A stretch of 64,000 bases of DNA, from assembly GCA_964442435.1 (NCBI GenBank), contig CAYTZG010000004.1:1-64000 (forward strand). The letters run 5' to 3'. The position numbers were made by a program, and so were the translations under genes. The DNA comes from CAMXAS01 sp964442435. Its GTDB lineage: Bacteria; Bacteroidota; Bacteroidia; Bacteroidales; P3. Of the stretch, positions 43,118-52,712 are shown in pieces. Below the pieces are notes generated by a model, which was not told where the DNA came from, made no database searches, and worked only from the letters and a program-made list of their open reading frames with translations. The stretch's first letter is position 1; the number at the start of each line of letters is the position of its first letter.

Positions 43118-43575
43118 TCCGCCGCCCGCGCCATATCGCGGCGGAGGTCTTTTTCCTTGATGGACTCCCGCTTGTCGTAGGCTTTCTTGCCTTTCGACAA
43201 CGCGATTTCCAATTTGGCGCGGCCGTTCTCGTCTATAAACAACTGCACGGGGATGATGGTCAGCCCCTTTTCCTTCATCTTGGCCGCGAGTTTGCGCAAT
43301 TCCCTTTTCGTAAGCAGGAGCTTCCGTTCGCGGCGCGGTTCGTGGTTGTAGTAGGTGCCGTGCGTATATTCGGCCACGTACATATTCTTGATGAACAACT
43401 CGCCGCCGTTGAAATAGCAGTAGGAATCGCCAATGGCCGCCTTGCCCTGCCGTATCGACTTGATTTCGGTACCCGCCAGCACGAGGCCGGCCGTAAACCG
43501 CTCCAGCAGGAAAAATGCGTATTCGGCTTTTTTATTGCGTATGCGGACGTCCGCCCGTAAATGTTCCTTGCTCAT
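43114..43575 (-). CDS. smpB: SsrA-binding protein SmpB
   Basis: The 153-residue protein has the SmpB barrel signatures EYAFFLLERFTAGLVLAGTE and GGELFIKNMYVAEY and the basic C-terminal KGKKAYDKRESIKEKD tail that enters the ribosome A site. It partners with tmRNA in rescue of stalled ribosomes. ATG 43575 fits the family start; the longer frame runs into the phosphomutase gene. tmRNA itself was not found in this window. Confidence 0.95.
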   Translation of the reverse strand: MSKEHLRADVRIRNKKAEYAFFLLERFTAGLVLAGTEIKSIRQGKAAIGDSYCYFNGGELFIKNMYVAEYTHGTYYNHEPRRERKLLLTKRELRKLAAKMKEKGLTIIPVQLFIDENGRAKLEIALSKGKKAYDKRESIKEKDLRRDMARAAD

Positions 43576-43586
43576 CCGTTTGCTCC

Positions 43587-44939
43587 TTATGCGATGAAAC
43601 GCGCCAATATGTCCTTGGCCTCGCGGACTTTCTCCTCCAACAGGGCGCGATGGGCCGCCTCCGCGATAAAACGCAGGTAGGGTTCGGTATTGGACGGGCG
43701 GACGTTGAACCACCAGTCCTCGAATTCGATACGGTAACCGTCGAAGTCGTAAACGGCCGTCGGCGTTTCATGGGCCGTGAAGCCGGCCTTGAGCGCCTCC
43801 ATGGCCGCCTCTTTGTCAGCTATCTTGAAATTGAGTTCGCCCGACCCGACATAGACGGCTATTTCCGATATGAGCCGCGACACCGGTTTTCCGGCCGCCT
43901 TGAATCGGCTCAGGATGCCCAAAATCAGCGAACAGGCCATCAAGCCCGAATCGGAATAATGGAAATCGCGGAAATAGTAATGGCCGGCCAATTCGCCGCC
44001 GAAGATACCGTCTATCTCGCGCAACTTGGCCGCCGCATAGGCCCGGCCGACGCGCCACATGGCCATCGTGCCGCCCATTTCCTCTATACAGCGACGCACC
44101 GACTTGGAGGTGCGTATATCCTGCAACACCTTGCCGCGCAGGCCTTTTTCCTTCAGGAAATAAAAACCGAGCACGGCTATCATCAAATCCGGCGAGATAA
44201 ACCGGCCATATTCGTCCACAAACATGACGCGGTCGGCGTCGCCGTCGAAAATCACGCCCAAATCGGCACTCTCCTCGCCCACGGCCGCCTGCAAATCCAC
44301 GATATTGGCGGGATCCAACGGGTTGGCCTCATGATTCGGAAACAAACCGTCCAACTCGTCGTATAGATACACGGGCCGGTCGCCGTACAAATCGCGCACG
44401 AACAGCGAGGCCATGCCGTTGGAACAGTCCATGACGATTTTGAGGTTGGAAATATCCGACAGCCACTGCCGCTGATACGCAAGGTAGGCCGCCTTTTGGT
44501 CGAACGGCAACACGCGGCCTTTTTCGGCCTGCGGCTTGGGCTGCACCGTCCGTTCCGTCAGCCAGCGTTCCAACGTGTTCAAGCCGTTGTCGTAGCCCAC
44601 CGGCAGGGCGTTCTCGCGCGAAATCTTAAGCCCGTTGTATTCCTTGGGGTTGTGCGAGGCCGTAATCATGACGGAGGCCTTGAAGCCGTGTTCGGCCGTG
44701 GCCCAATAGACCATCGGCGTCGTGCAGACGCCCAAATCGCAGACGTCCGCCCCCGAATCCTGTATGCCCTGACAGAGATACGCATAGATTTCAGGCGAAG
44801 ACTGCCGCACGTCCCGCCCTACGAGAATCCGGTTCGTATTCAGGAGTTCGGACAGGAAATAACCGATTTTGTAAACGTCTTCCTTTTGAAAGTCGCATCC
44901 ATAGACGCCCCGTATGTCATAAGCCTTGAAAGCACTCAT
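43587..44939 (-). CDS. phosphomannomutase/phosphoglucomutase
   Basis: The 450-residue alpha-D-phosphohexomutase has the phosphoserine loop TASHNPKEYNG (about residue 97), the Mg-binding DGDADR, the sugar-binding GGELAGHYYF and the phosphate-binding RPSNTEPYLR. With the mannose-1-phosphate guanylyltransferase encoded upstream in the same direction it could make GDP-mannose for cell-surface glycans; phosphoglucomutase activity is also possible. It lies 3 nt after trmD and 11 nt before smpB. Confidence 0.9.
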   Translation of the reverse strand: MSAFKAYDIRGVYGCDFQKEDVYKIGYFLSELLNTNRILVGRDVRQSSPEIYAYLCQGIQDSGADVCDLGVCTTPMVYWATAEHGFKASVMITASHNPKEYNGLKISRENALPVGYDNGLNTLERWLTERTVQPKPQAEKGRVLPFDQKAAYLAYQRQWLSDISNLKIVMDCSNGMASLFVRDLYGDRPVYLYDELDGLFPNHEANPLDPANIVDLQAAVGEESADLGVIFDGDADRVMFVDEYGRFISPDLMIAVLGFYFLKEKGLRGKVLQDIRTSKSVRRCIEEMGGTMAMWRVGRAYAAAKLREIDGIFGGELAGHYYFRDFHYSDSGLMACSLILGILSRFKAAGKPVSRLISEIAVYVGSGELNFKIADKEAAMEALKAGFTAHETPTAVYDFDGYRIEFEDWWFNVRPSNTEPYLRFIAEAAHRALLEEKVREAKDILARFIA

Positions 44940-44942
44940 CCG

Positions 44943-45629
44943 CTAATCCTCCATTCCCGCCAGCAGTTCCGGTTTAAGACGGCGCGTTTTCTCCACCGCC
45001 TGTTCGTAACGCCATTGGCGTATCTTGCCGTCGTGGCCGCTTAACAGCACATCCGGCACACGGTGGCCGCGGAACTCCTCCGGCCTTGTATATATGGGCG
45101 GCGTCAGCAGGCCGTCCTGAAACGAATCGCTCAAAGCCGACGTCTCGTCGTTCAGCACGCCCGGCAAGAGGCGCAACACGGCGTCGGTCAGCACGGCCGC
45201 CGCCAGCTCGCCGCCCGACAGTACGTAATCTCCGATGGAAATCTCCTGTGTAAAGAACATCTGCCGCGCCCGTTCGTCAATGCCCTTGTAATGGCCGCAG
45301 AATATCAACAGATTGTCGCAGAGCGAAAGCCGGTTGGCCGTCGGCTGGTCCAAGACCGGCGCGTCGGGCGTCACAAACACCTTTTCAGCATAGCGGCGTT
45401 CCCGCTCCAGATGTTCGATGCAGTTGGCGATGGGCTCCACGCCGATGACCATGCCCGCGCCGCCGCCATAGGGATAGTCGTCCACCGAACGGTTCTTGCG
45501 CAGGCTGTAGTCCCGCAGATTGTGCAGCACGACTTCCGCCCGCCCCTTGGTCTGCGCCCGGTGCGGAATCGAATAGTTCAAGAAGCCCTCGAACATTTCC
45601 GGAAACAGCGTGACGATATCAATCCGCAT
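44943..45629 (-). CDS. trmD: tRNA (guanine-N1-)-methyltransferase TrmD
   Basis: The 228-residue protein starts MRIDIVTLFPEMFEGF and has the SPOUT trefoil-knot SAM site in LSGGELAAAVLTDA and the GGGAGMV loop. It methylates G37 of tRNAs to prevent frameshifting. It stands apart from rpsP-rimM-rplS genes, as is usual in Bacteroidota. Confidence 0.95.
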   Translation of the reverse strand: MRIDIVTLFPEMFEGFLNYSIPHRAQTKGRAEVVLHNLRDYSLRKNRSVDDYPYGGGAGMVIGVEPIANCIEHLERERRYAEKVFVTPDAPVLDQPTANRLSLCDNLLIFCGHYKGIDERARQMFFTQEISIGDYVLSGGELAAAVLTDAVLRLLPGVLNDETSALSDSFQDGLLTPPIYTRPEEFRGHRVPDVLLSGHDGKIRQWRYEQAVEKTRRLKPELLAGMED

Positions 45630-45640
45630 GACGTTGCCGT

Positions 45641-47635
45641 TTAGCCGTTTTTACGTATCAATTTCATCTTGGCCTCCAACAGGGCTATTTCCTGTTTGGC
45701 CTTCTGTATCTTGCGTTCCACTTCGCGGCGCAACACCTCGGCGTTCTTCGATTTGGAAAGGAAGCCGACATTGTTTTCCCACGTGTTCAAATCGGCCCGC
45801 AGCTGCAACAGCTTCTTGGCCGCCGCCTGTACGTCCCGGTCGGTCAGCTTGGCCGCGTCTTCCGCCGTCTCCACCTGCGCCATCGTATCGGCGATGCCCC
45901 GACGCGCGCCCTTGAGGTTCTTGTCGGCGAACTTCTCGTCTATGGCCGTGCGGAACGCCTCGTACAACTTCTCTTTCTCCTTGATGGGCACAAAGCCGAT
46001 GGCCATCCAACGCCGCTGGATTTCCTGCACGGCCTCCACGAGTTGGTCGCGCGTTTCGCAAGCCAGATTCCTGACCTCTTCAATCAAGCCTTGCTTGGCC
46101 GCCATATTCTCCGTTTCGTGCGCTTTCCGTTCGCTGAACTCGCGCTCCTTGCCTTCGAAGAAGCGGTCGCAGGCCGCGCGGAAACGTTTCCAAATCTTAT
46201 CGGCGTGCTTATGCGGCACCGCGCCGGTCTCTTTCCACTGCTTCTGCAGTTTCAGCAAATCCTGCGTCGCCGCCTTGTAGTCGGTGCGCTGGTCGGCGAT
46301 ATTCTCCGCCTGCACGCACAAATCCAATTTGAGGTGGTAGTTGTGCATGAGTTCGTCACGCATCTGCTGGTAATAGGCCTTCTTCTCGTTGAAGAATTTT
46401 TCCATACCGGCCTTGAAGCGTTCCCAAATCGCGTCGTTGTCCTTTTGGGCGGCGCGGCCTATGCTCTTCCAAAGTTCCATATATTCGGCCACCTGCTTCG
46501 AAAGCGCCTGCCAAGCCTTGCTGTCCTGCGGCTTTTCGGCCAACAGCCCCTCTATCTTCTCGCACAGTTCCGTCTTGGCCAACAGGTTCTGCTGCATCTT
46601 GGCCGCCATCTCGTCGTAGTAAGCCTTGCGCTTATCGCTGATTTTATCGGAAGCCGCCTTGAACCGTTCCCAAATCTCGTCCTTCATCTCCACGCTCACC
46701 TGCCCGATTTCCTTCCAACGCAGATGCAGCGCGTGCAAGGCTTGGGACGCCTTGGCCAACGATTCTTCCAGCAACAGGGCTTCGGCCTGTTCGCACAGTT
46801 TGATTTTCTCTTCCAGATTGCGTTTCTGATCCAACGTGCGCAATTCGTGGTTCATCCGAACCTTGTCAAAGAATTTCTCCACAAGGAAATGGTAGGTCTG
46901 CCACAGGTTGTTCGCTTCCTCGCGCGCGATCGGCCGGATTTCTTTCCAAGTCTCGGTCAAGCGGTTGAAAGCGTCGTAGGTCTGTTTCAACGGCTGTTCG
47001 GATTCGATGAGCTGCTTGAGGTCTTCCAACAAGGCTTTCTTGCGTTGCAGGTTATCGGCCATCAGCCGCTCGCGCGCCTCGCGTTCCTTGGCGTGCTGTT
47101 CCTTGATGAGCCGGCTTACCTTGAAGAAACGTTCCTCCAGTTCGTCGGTCAACGGGCGTTGCTCAGCGGGCGTTTCCCCGTTTGCCTCCGCGGGCGTTTC
47201 CGCCTCCGTCGCCGCGGCTTCCGCCTGACGTTGCTTCAATTGGGCTTTCCAAACCTCCGTCTTCTCCTTGTAGGTAGCCCGCAGCAAAGCCACGAGATCC
47301 CGCGAAGCCGCCGAAAGCCCCTCGCCGTACAGTTTCTCCAACCGGGCCACCAAAGCGTCACGGTCCATGCCCGCCACTTCGGCTTCCTCCTCGGCGCTCA
47401 GGCCGGACGTATGGCCGGACTTGTCGGCCGGCTCGGCTTCCACCATATCCGCCGCCACGCCGGCCGCCACCGCCGCTTCCGCGTCCATCGGCGCCGGTTC
47501 TTCGGCCATATTGTCTGCCGTTTCCACGGCCTGTTCCGCCAAGGCTTCCCGCGCCTGCCGTTCATTGGCCGCTTCCAAAGCCGCCATCTGCTGTTCCAGG
47601 CTTTCTTCCGGTTGTTTGTTCGTCAGCTCATCCAT
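45641..47635 (-). CDS. DUF349 repeat protein
   Basis: The 664-residue cytoplasmic protein has an acidic, Ala/Glu-rich N-terminus (1-95) and then at least five repeats of the DUF349 type. The helical repeats are marked by W-K-x-I/T-G and IWERFKAA or IWKRFRAACDRF. The C-terminus is a coiled coil. Such proteins are widespread in Bacteroidota but functionally uncharacterised. It lies 11 nt before trmD and 28 nt after the S46 peptidase gene. Confidence 0.85.
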   Translation of the reverse strand: MDELTNKQPEESLEQQMAALEAANERQAREALAEQAVETADNMAEEPAPMDAEAAVAAGVAADMVEAEPADKSGHTSGLSAEEEAEVAGMDRDALVARLEKLYGEGLSAASRDLVALLRATYKEKTEVWKAQLKQRQAEAAATEAETPAEANGETPAEQRPLTDELEERFFKVSRLIKEQHAKEREARERLMADNLQRKKALLEDLKQLIESEQPLKQTYDAFNRLTETWKEIRPIAREEANNLWQTYHFLVEKFFDKVRMNHELRTLDQKRNLEEKIKLCEQAEALLLEESLAKASQALHALHLRWKEIGQVSVEMKDEIWERFKAASDKISDKRKAYYDEMAAKMQQNLLAKTELCEKIEGLLAEKPQDSKAWQALSKQVAEYMELWKSIGRAAQKDNDAIWERFKAGMEKFFNEKKAYYQQMRDELMHNYHLKLDLCVQAENIADQRTDYKAATQDLLKLQKQWKETGAVPHKHADKIWKRFRAACDRFFEGKEREFSERKAHETENMAAKQGLIEEVRNLACETRDQLVEAVQEIQRRWMAIGFVPIKEKEKLYEAFRTAIDEKFADKNLKGARRGIADTMAQVETAEDAAKLTDRDVQAAAKKLLQLRADLNTWENNVGFLSKSKNAEVLRREVERKIQKAKQEIALLEAKMKLIRKNG

Positions 47636-47663
47636 AACCGTTGTGATTTTAAGCGTTTAAAGG

Positions 47664-49838
47664 TTATTCCGCCGGTTGCGTCCCGGTTTCGGCATCGGCC
47701 GCGGGCGCGGCGCCGAACACGAGTTCGTCTATGAGTCGGGTGGCCCCGGCATACTTGTCAATGATAAACAAGACGTAACGGATATCCACGACGATGGTCC
47801 GCTGCAACTGGGTTTCATAGAAGATGTCGCCGCTCATGGCCTCCCAGTTGCCGTCGAACGCCAAACCGATCAGCTCGCCGCGCGCGTTGATGACCGGGCT
47901 GCCGGAGTTGCCGCCCGTAATGTCGTTCGTCGTCAGGAAGCAGACCACCAGCGTGCTGTCGCCGTAGCGGCCGTAGTCTTTCGCCTCGTAGAGTTCCTTC
48001 AAACGCGCCGGCACCTGAAAATCGGGATTCGCCGGGTCTTCTTTCTGCATGATGCCCTCGATGGTCGTGATGTAATCGTAATGTACGGCGTCGGCCGGGT
48101 TGTAGTCACGCACCGAACCGTAGGAAACGCGCATCGTCAAGTTGGCGTCGGGCGCATAGTGACGGTCGGCGTTCATCTCGCGCACGCCCTTGATGAACAG
48201 ACGTTCGGCCTTGGCCTTCTTTTCGGCGATGCTACCGTCCACCTTGCTCATGTTCTGGAGGAAAACGTCCATCCAAACATAGAACGGATCCTGCGTCAGT
48301 TTCTTCAAATCGGGATTTTTCAAAAAGGCCGTCAGACGTTCCTGGTCGTTCATCATCGTCTTGGCGAAACCGTCGGCCGCCATGGCCGCATAGTTGCCCT
48401 TGTATTTGGCCACAGCCTTGGCAAAGGCCTCCGGCTGCTGTTCGGGCGCGATTTCTTTGCTGAACACCTCGAACATCTTGGCCGTCAACGCCTGATCCAA
48501 AGCCGCGTTGTAGTCCTTGAAGAAACCGGGCAAAGTGGCCAGCACGCGCGTCCTCGCCGCTTCCACCGCCTCGTCGTCGCCTTCGGCCAAGGCCTGCGCC
48601 AAAGCACGCATGCGCGTGGCCATTTGGATGACTTCGGGGCCGACCAAAATCGCCTCTATCGTATAAAGACGCAATTTAAGCGTTTCGTTCTGAAGCTTGT
48701 AAAGTTCCTCCATATCGGCCAACACCGTCGCGTATTCGGGATGCTGCTGCGCGAAAGCCGCGAACTGCTTTTCGATTTCCCGTTTCTTGTCGGCCACCTT
48801 GTTGTTCTTCAACTGCTGCCCCTGACCGATGTAGTATTTCCAATAGTTGGCCACCCGCGCATGCTTGGACGCATATTGGATGCGCACCGCAGGGTCGGCG
48901 TCCATGAAGCGGTCGTAAATGGCCAGTTTTTCGGTTCTGACCTTGACGATGGCCGGCGCATAGATGTCGATGATTTGGTCCACACCCCAAGACGTCATGA
49001 AACGCTGCGTCGAACCCGGATAACCCATCGTCATCGCGAAATCGCCCGGCTGGATGCCCTCTATGCTCATCGGCAGGAAATGCTTGGGCTGGTAGGGTAC
49101 GTTCTCCTCGCTGTATTCGGCCGGTTTGCCGTCCGGGCCGCAATATACGCGGAACACCGAGAAGTCGCCGGTATGACGCGGCCACATCCAGTTGTCGGCA
49201 TCGGCGCCGAATTTGCCGATGGAATTGGGCGGCGTGCCCACGAGACGGATGTCCTTGAAGATTTCATACACCAGCAGATAGAACTCGTTGCCGGCAAAAT
49301 AGCTCTTGACCATGGCCGTATAATGCGTGCCTTCTTCCGCACGGGCCTTGATGCGGGCCGAAATGGCGCGGATGCTGTCCTGTCTTTCCAATTCGCTCAT
49401 ATCCGTCCGCAAACCGGCGTTCACTTCCTCGGTCACGTCTTCCATGCGCACGAGGAACTTGACGGTCAGGCCCGGATTCGGCAATTCGTCTTCCAGACTC
49501 TGCGCCCAAAAGCCCTCCGACAGATAGTCGTGTTCCACCGAACTGTGCGCCTGAATCTGCCCGAAACCGCAATGGTGGTTCGTGAACAGCAAGCCGTTGG
49601 GCGAAACGATTTCGCCCGTGCAACCTTCGCCGAACTGCACGATGGCATCCTTCAAAGAGGAGTGGTTGACGGCATAAATCTCTTCCGCCGTCAGTTTGAC
49701 GCCCAGCCGCTGCATATCGTCCATGTTGAGCTTCTGCAACAACATCGGCAGCCACATACCTTCATCCGCCTTGACGGTCGCGCCGCCCAAAGTCAGGCCG
49801 GCCGCCAAAAGCCCCATAAAAATTTTCTTGAAATTCAT
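47664..49838 (-). CDS. S46 family dipeptidyl-peptidase (DPP7-like)
   Basis: The 724-residue protein has a signal peptide and the chymotrypsin-fold S46 signatures: His in TNHHCGFGQIQAHSSVEHDY, Asp region DNWMWPRHTGDFS, and the nucleophile in GGNSGSPVINARG. The S1 pocket segment reads FDGNWEAMSGD with Gly, as in DPP7 enzymes that prefer hydrophobic P1 residues, rather than the Arg of acidic-specific DPP11. It releases dipeptides in the periplasm and points to a peptide-fermenting life style, in line with arginine and histidine degradation elsewhere in the window. Confidence 0.92.
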   Translation of the reverse strand: MNFKKIFMGLLAAGLTLGGATVKADEGMWLPMLLQKLNMDDMQRLGVKLTAEEIYAVNHSSLKDAIVQFGEGCTGEIVSPNGLLFTNHHCGFGQIQAHSSVEHDYLSEGFWAQSLEDELPNPGLTVKFLVRMEDVTEEVNAGLRTDMSELERQDSIRAISARIKARAEEGTHYTAMVKSYFAGNEFYLLVYEIFKDIRLVGTPPNSIGKFGADADNWMWPRHTGDFSVFRVYCGPDGKPAEYSEENVPYQPKHFLPMSIEGIQPGDFAMTMGYPGSTQRFMTSWGVDQIIDIYAPAIVKVRTEKLAIYDRFMDADPAVRIQYASKHARVANYWKYYIGQGQQLKNNKVADKKREIEKQFAAFAQQHPEYATVLADMEELYKLQNETLKLRLYTIEAILVGPEVIQMATRMRALAQALAEGDDEAVEAARTRVLATLPGFFKDYNAALDQALTAKMFEVFSKEIAPEQQPEAFAKAVAKYKGNYAAMAADGFAKTMMNDQERLTAFLKNPDLKKLTQDPFYVWMDVFLQNMSKVDGSIAEKKAKAERLFIKGVREMNADRHYAPDANLTMRVSYGSVRDYNPADAVHYDYITTIEGIMQKEDPANPDFQVPARLKELYEAKDYGRYGDSTLVVCFLTTNDITGGNSGSPVINARGELIGLAFDGNWEAMSGDIFYETQLQRTIVVDIRYVLFIIDKYAGATRLIDELVFGAAPAADAETGTQPAE

Positions 49839-49883
49839 TGTCCTTTATCTGTTATTCGTTATACATTCTTATCGTCACGGCGT

Positions 49884-50975
49884 TTACAAATACCGTTCGC
49901 CCTTTTCCTTGCCCACGTCTTCCACAAACTGACGGATGCGCTGTTCCTCCGTCCGCTTGCAAATCAGCAGCACGCCGTTGTCCTCCACAACGATGCAATC
50001 CGTCAGGCCCTGCAGCACGACCACCTTGTCGCCCGACACGCGCACGAGATTGCCTTCGCTCTCGTAGGCCATGGGGGCCGCGCCCACGACGGCGTTCCGT
50101 TCGGCGTTCTTGGGCAAGAGTTCGTAAAGCGCGTTCCACGAGCCGACGTCCGACCAACCGAAATCGCCCGCCACCACATACACGTTGTCGGCTTTTTCCA
50201 TAACGCCGTAGTCGATGGAGATGCTCCGGCAGCTGACATAGGTCTTTTCGATGGCGTCGGCCTCCTGCGGCGTATCCAAACTGTCGGCATAGGCCGCGAA
50301 CAATTCGTCTATCTCGGGCAGATGCTTACGGAACGCCGCCATAACCGTCGGCAACGACCAGATGAAAATACCCGCGTTCCAAAGAAATTCGCCGCTTTCG
50401 ACAAACGAACGCGCCATCTCGTATTCCGGTTTTTCGGTAAACAGTTTGACTTTCTTGAGTTGCGGATGCGCGGCATCGGCCGAACGGTCGTCGAACTGGA
50501 TATAGCCGTAGCCCGTATTCGGATAGGACGGCTTGATGCCCAGCGTCACGAGCCAAGGATGCTGCGTGGCCGCCGCGGCCGCCTCATGCAGGGCCGCGAT
50601 AAAGACGTCCTCTTTCTGCACCACGTGGTCGGAGGGCGCCACGACAATCGTCGCATTCGGATTCCGTTTGTGAATCTTGTAGTTGGCGTAGGCGATGCAA
50701 GGGGCCGTATTCTTGCGGTAGGGCTCGCACAGAATCTGTTCGGGACGGAGCGCCGGCAGTTGCTCGGCCACCAACGCCCGATAACGGGCATTCGTCACCA
50801 CATAGATGTTCTCCGCCGGACAGAAAGCCGAGAAGCGGTCGTAAGTCTGCTGTATCAGACTCTTGCCCGTGCCCAGTATGTCGATGAACTGCTTGGGGCG
50901 CTCGGTCTTGCTGACCGGCCAAAAACGGACACCGACCCCGCCGGCCATAATCACCACGTAATAATCCTTGTTCAT
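49884..50975 (-). CDS. mannose-1-phosphate guanylyltransferase
   Basis: From ATG 50975 the 363-residue protein begins MNKDYYVVIMAGGVGVRFWPVSK, the nucleotidyltransferase pyrophosphorylase motif, with the FTEKPEYEMA segment and NAGIFIW typical of GDP-mannose pyrophosphorylases. It makes GDP-mannose from GTP and mannose-1-phosphate. It heads the leftward series that also contains the phosphohexomutase gene. Its leader carries a symmetric hairpin. Confidence 0.92.
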   Translation of the reverse strand: MNKDYYVVIMAGGVGVRFWPVSKTERPKQFIDILGTGKSLIQQTYDRFSAFCPAENIYVVTNARYRALVAEQLPALRPEQILCEPYRKNTAPCIAYANYKIHKRNPNATIVVAPSDHVVQKEDVFIAALHEAAAAATQHPWLVTLGIKPSYPNTGYGYIQFDDRSADAAHPQLKKVKLFTEKPEYEMARSFVESGEFLWNAGIFIWSLPTVMAAFRKHLPEIDELFAAYADSLDTPQEADAIEKTYVSCRSISIDYGVMEKADNVYVVAGDFGWSDVGSWNALYELLPKNAERNAVVGAAPMAYESEGNLVRVSGDKVVVLQGLTDCIVVEDNGVLLICKRTEEQRIRQFVEDVGKEKGERYL

Positions 50976-50997
50976 ATTCCGCGCATTTTCAACACAC

Positions 50998-51036
50998 AAC
51001 CCGCCATAAATCCACTCATAGGATTCACAGCGGGTT
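50998..51036 (-). promoter_or_regulatory. symmetric hairpin in the leader of the guanylyltransferase gene
   Basis: AACCCGC/GCGGGTT (7 bp), a 4x4 internal loop, AATCC/GGATT (5 bp) and a 7-nt loop form a symmetric stem-loop in the RNA between the predicted start (about 51051) and ATG 50975. No U-run follows, so it is not an ordinary terminator; it could be a protein-binding or RNA-stability element. Confidence 0.45.
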
Positions 51037-51056
51037 GCATACGTGCATTAAACGCA

Positions 51057-51064
51057 CAAATATA
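51057..51064 (-). promoter_or_regulatory. -7 element TATATTTG of the guanylyltransferase series
   Basis: A perfect -7 box on the minus strand in the gap after speA; the -33 region is unclear. Confidence 0.45.
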
Positions 51065-51091
51065 CGTCTTTTTAATAAAGTACGCAAGCGG

Positions 51092-51113
51092 AAACCGCCC
51101 GATGTCCGGGCGG
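51092..51113 (-). terminator. probable terminator after speA
   Basis: CCGCCCG and CGGGCGG pair around a 5-nt loop on the minus strand, followed by a short TTTCC. The T-run is weak. Confidence 0.45.
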
Positions 51114-51127
51114 CGGGAAACACGCGG

Positions 51128-52516
51128 CTAATAGCCCAAAATTTTAAGCATCGACTTGTAACTCTGCTCTTTCGCAAACAGTTTGGTCGTATATTCGCCG
51201 TTTTCATCGCGGTCGATGATGATGTGCTTGGGCGCCGGCGTCAGACAATGCTGTACGCCGCCGTAACCGCCCAACGACTCTTGATAGGCGCCGGTATGGA
51301 AAAAGCCGATATACATGGGTGTTTCGTCCATCTTGGGCAGGAAGACCGCATTGGAATGCGCCTCGGCATTGTAATAATCCTGACTGTCGCACGTGAGCCC
51401 GCCCAGGAAGACGCGCTGGTATTCCTTGTCCCAATGATTGACCGCCAGCATGATGTAACGCTGATTGATGCCCCACGTATCGGGCAAGGTGGTCATAAAC
51501 GAGCTGTCTATCATATACCAAAGCTCCCGGTCGTTCTGCAGTTTCTGATTGAGGATGGAAAACAGCGTGGCCCCGCTCTCCCCCACCGTAAACGATCCGA
51601 ATTCGGTAAATATATGCGGTTCCGGCACTCCGTGTTGATTACATATCGTCTTTATCTGCGCCACTATCTCTTCCGCCATATACTCGTAATCGTAGTCGAA
51701 GCCGAGGCTGTTCTTGATGGGAAATCCACCGCCTATATCAATGGAATCCAACGTAGGGCACACTTTCTTCAACTCGCAGTACACATTGATACTCTTGGCC
51801 AGTTCGTTCCAATAATAGGACGTATCGCGGATACCCGTATTGATGAAGAAGTGCAGCATCTTCAACTTGAACTTCTTGCTTTTCGCTATCTTGTCCTTAT
51901 AGAAATCGACGATATCGTTGTAACGGATGCCGAGCCGGGACGTGTAGAATTCAAAGCGCGGCTCTTCCTCGGAAGCGATACGGATGCCGACCTGACACGG
52001 CTTGTCCAGCGCCGCCTCCAATTCCGCCGCTTCGTCCTTGTTGTCCAAAATCGGGATGATGTTCTTGAAGCCGTCCGCCACCATAGCGGCGATATTTTCA
52101 ATGTATTGCGGCCGCTTGAACCCGTTACATATAATATAGTGTTCCCGGTCTATCAACCCCTGCGTGAACAGTTCCTGCACCAGATTGATATCGAAGGCCG
52201 ACGAGGTCTCGATATGCACGCCGTTCTTCAACACTTCCTCCAGCACGAACGAGAAATGCGAGCTCTTCGTGCAATAGCAGTAATGGTAATCGCCCTGATA
52301 ATCCACCTTGGCCATCGCCACATTGAACAGACGCTTGGCGCGCTGGATTTGCGACGTTATCTTTGGAAGATACGTAATTTTAAGCGGGGTACCGTATTGT
52401 TTGATGATATCCATCAACGGCACTTCATGAAAATAAAGTTCATTATCCTCCACGCGGAATTCATCCTGCGGAAATTCAAAGGTCTGATCAATCAAATCAG
52501 CGTACTTGTTTTTCAT
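51128..52516 (-). CDS. fold-III PLP-dependent arginine decarboxylase
   Basis: The 462-residue protein is an alanine-racemase-fold decarboxylase with the PLP lysine in CYCTKSSHF, the glycine-rich phosphate loop SIDIGGGFPIKNS and a C-terminal barrel with the substrate-site cysteine region GGLTCDSQD. Length and sequence fit the short biosynthetic arginine decarboxylases of Bacteroidota, which make agmatine for polyamines. A related diamine decarboxylase activity cannot be excluded. It has its own promoter and is divergent from sufS. Confidence 0.82.
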   Translation of the reverse strand: MKNKYADLIDQTFEFPQDEFRVEDNELYFHEVPLMDIIKQYGTPLKITYLPKITSQIQRAKRLFNVAMAKVDYQGDYHYCYCTKSSHFSFVLEEVLKNGVHIETSSAFDINLVQELFTQGLIDREHYIICNGFKRPQYIENIAAMVADGFKNIIPILDNKDEAAELEAALDKPCQVGIRIASEEEPRFEFYTSRLGIRYNDIVDFYKDKIAKSKKFKLKMLHFFINTGIRDTSYYWNELAKSINVYCELKKVCPTLDSIDIGGGFPIKNSLGFDYDYEYMAEEIVAQIKTICNQHGVPEPHIFTEFGSFTVGESGATLFSILNQKLQNDRELWYMIDSSFMTTLPDTWGINQRYIMLAVNHWDKEYQRVFLGGLTCDSQDYYNAEAHSNAVFLPKMDETPMYIGFFHTGAYQESLGGYGGVQHCLTPAPKHIIIDRDENGEYTTKLFAKEQSYKSMLKILGY

Positions 52517-52586
52517 TTTTACAATCCAACTTAATTACTTTGACTTTTTTTTGACCATCCGACTCACTCGGATTTCAAAAACCAAG

Positions 52587-52689
52587 CAAAAGTACGCTTT
52601 TTCCATCGAAAAATAAAATCCCGCCCATGCGTTGCGTCCATCACGCCCGCATAGCCGCTTTTTTTTTTGCTCAAATTTCTCTAAATTTG
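52587..52689. promoter_or_regulatory. divergent promoters of speA-like gene and sufS
   Basis: Minus-strand TACTTTTG (52587-52594) serves the decarboxylase gene with a leader of about 65 nt. Plus-strand TAAATTTG (52682-52689) serves sufS with a leader of about 20 nt. A poly-T tract lies between them. Confidence 0.45.
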
Positions 52690-52712
52690 GCTTCCTTACG
52701 ACAACATATAAT

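Noticed and set aside
47676..51131. 1151-codon open frame on the plus strand opposite the S46 peptidase and guanylyltransferase genes
   Set aside because: It spans two well-supported genes and the gap between them, and the translation has shadow-type composition with no recognisable domain.
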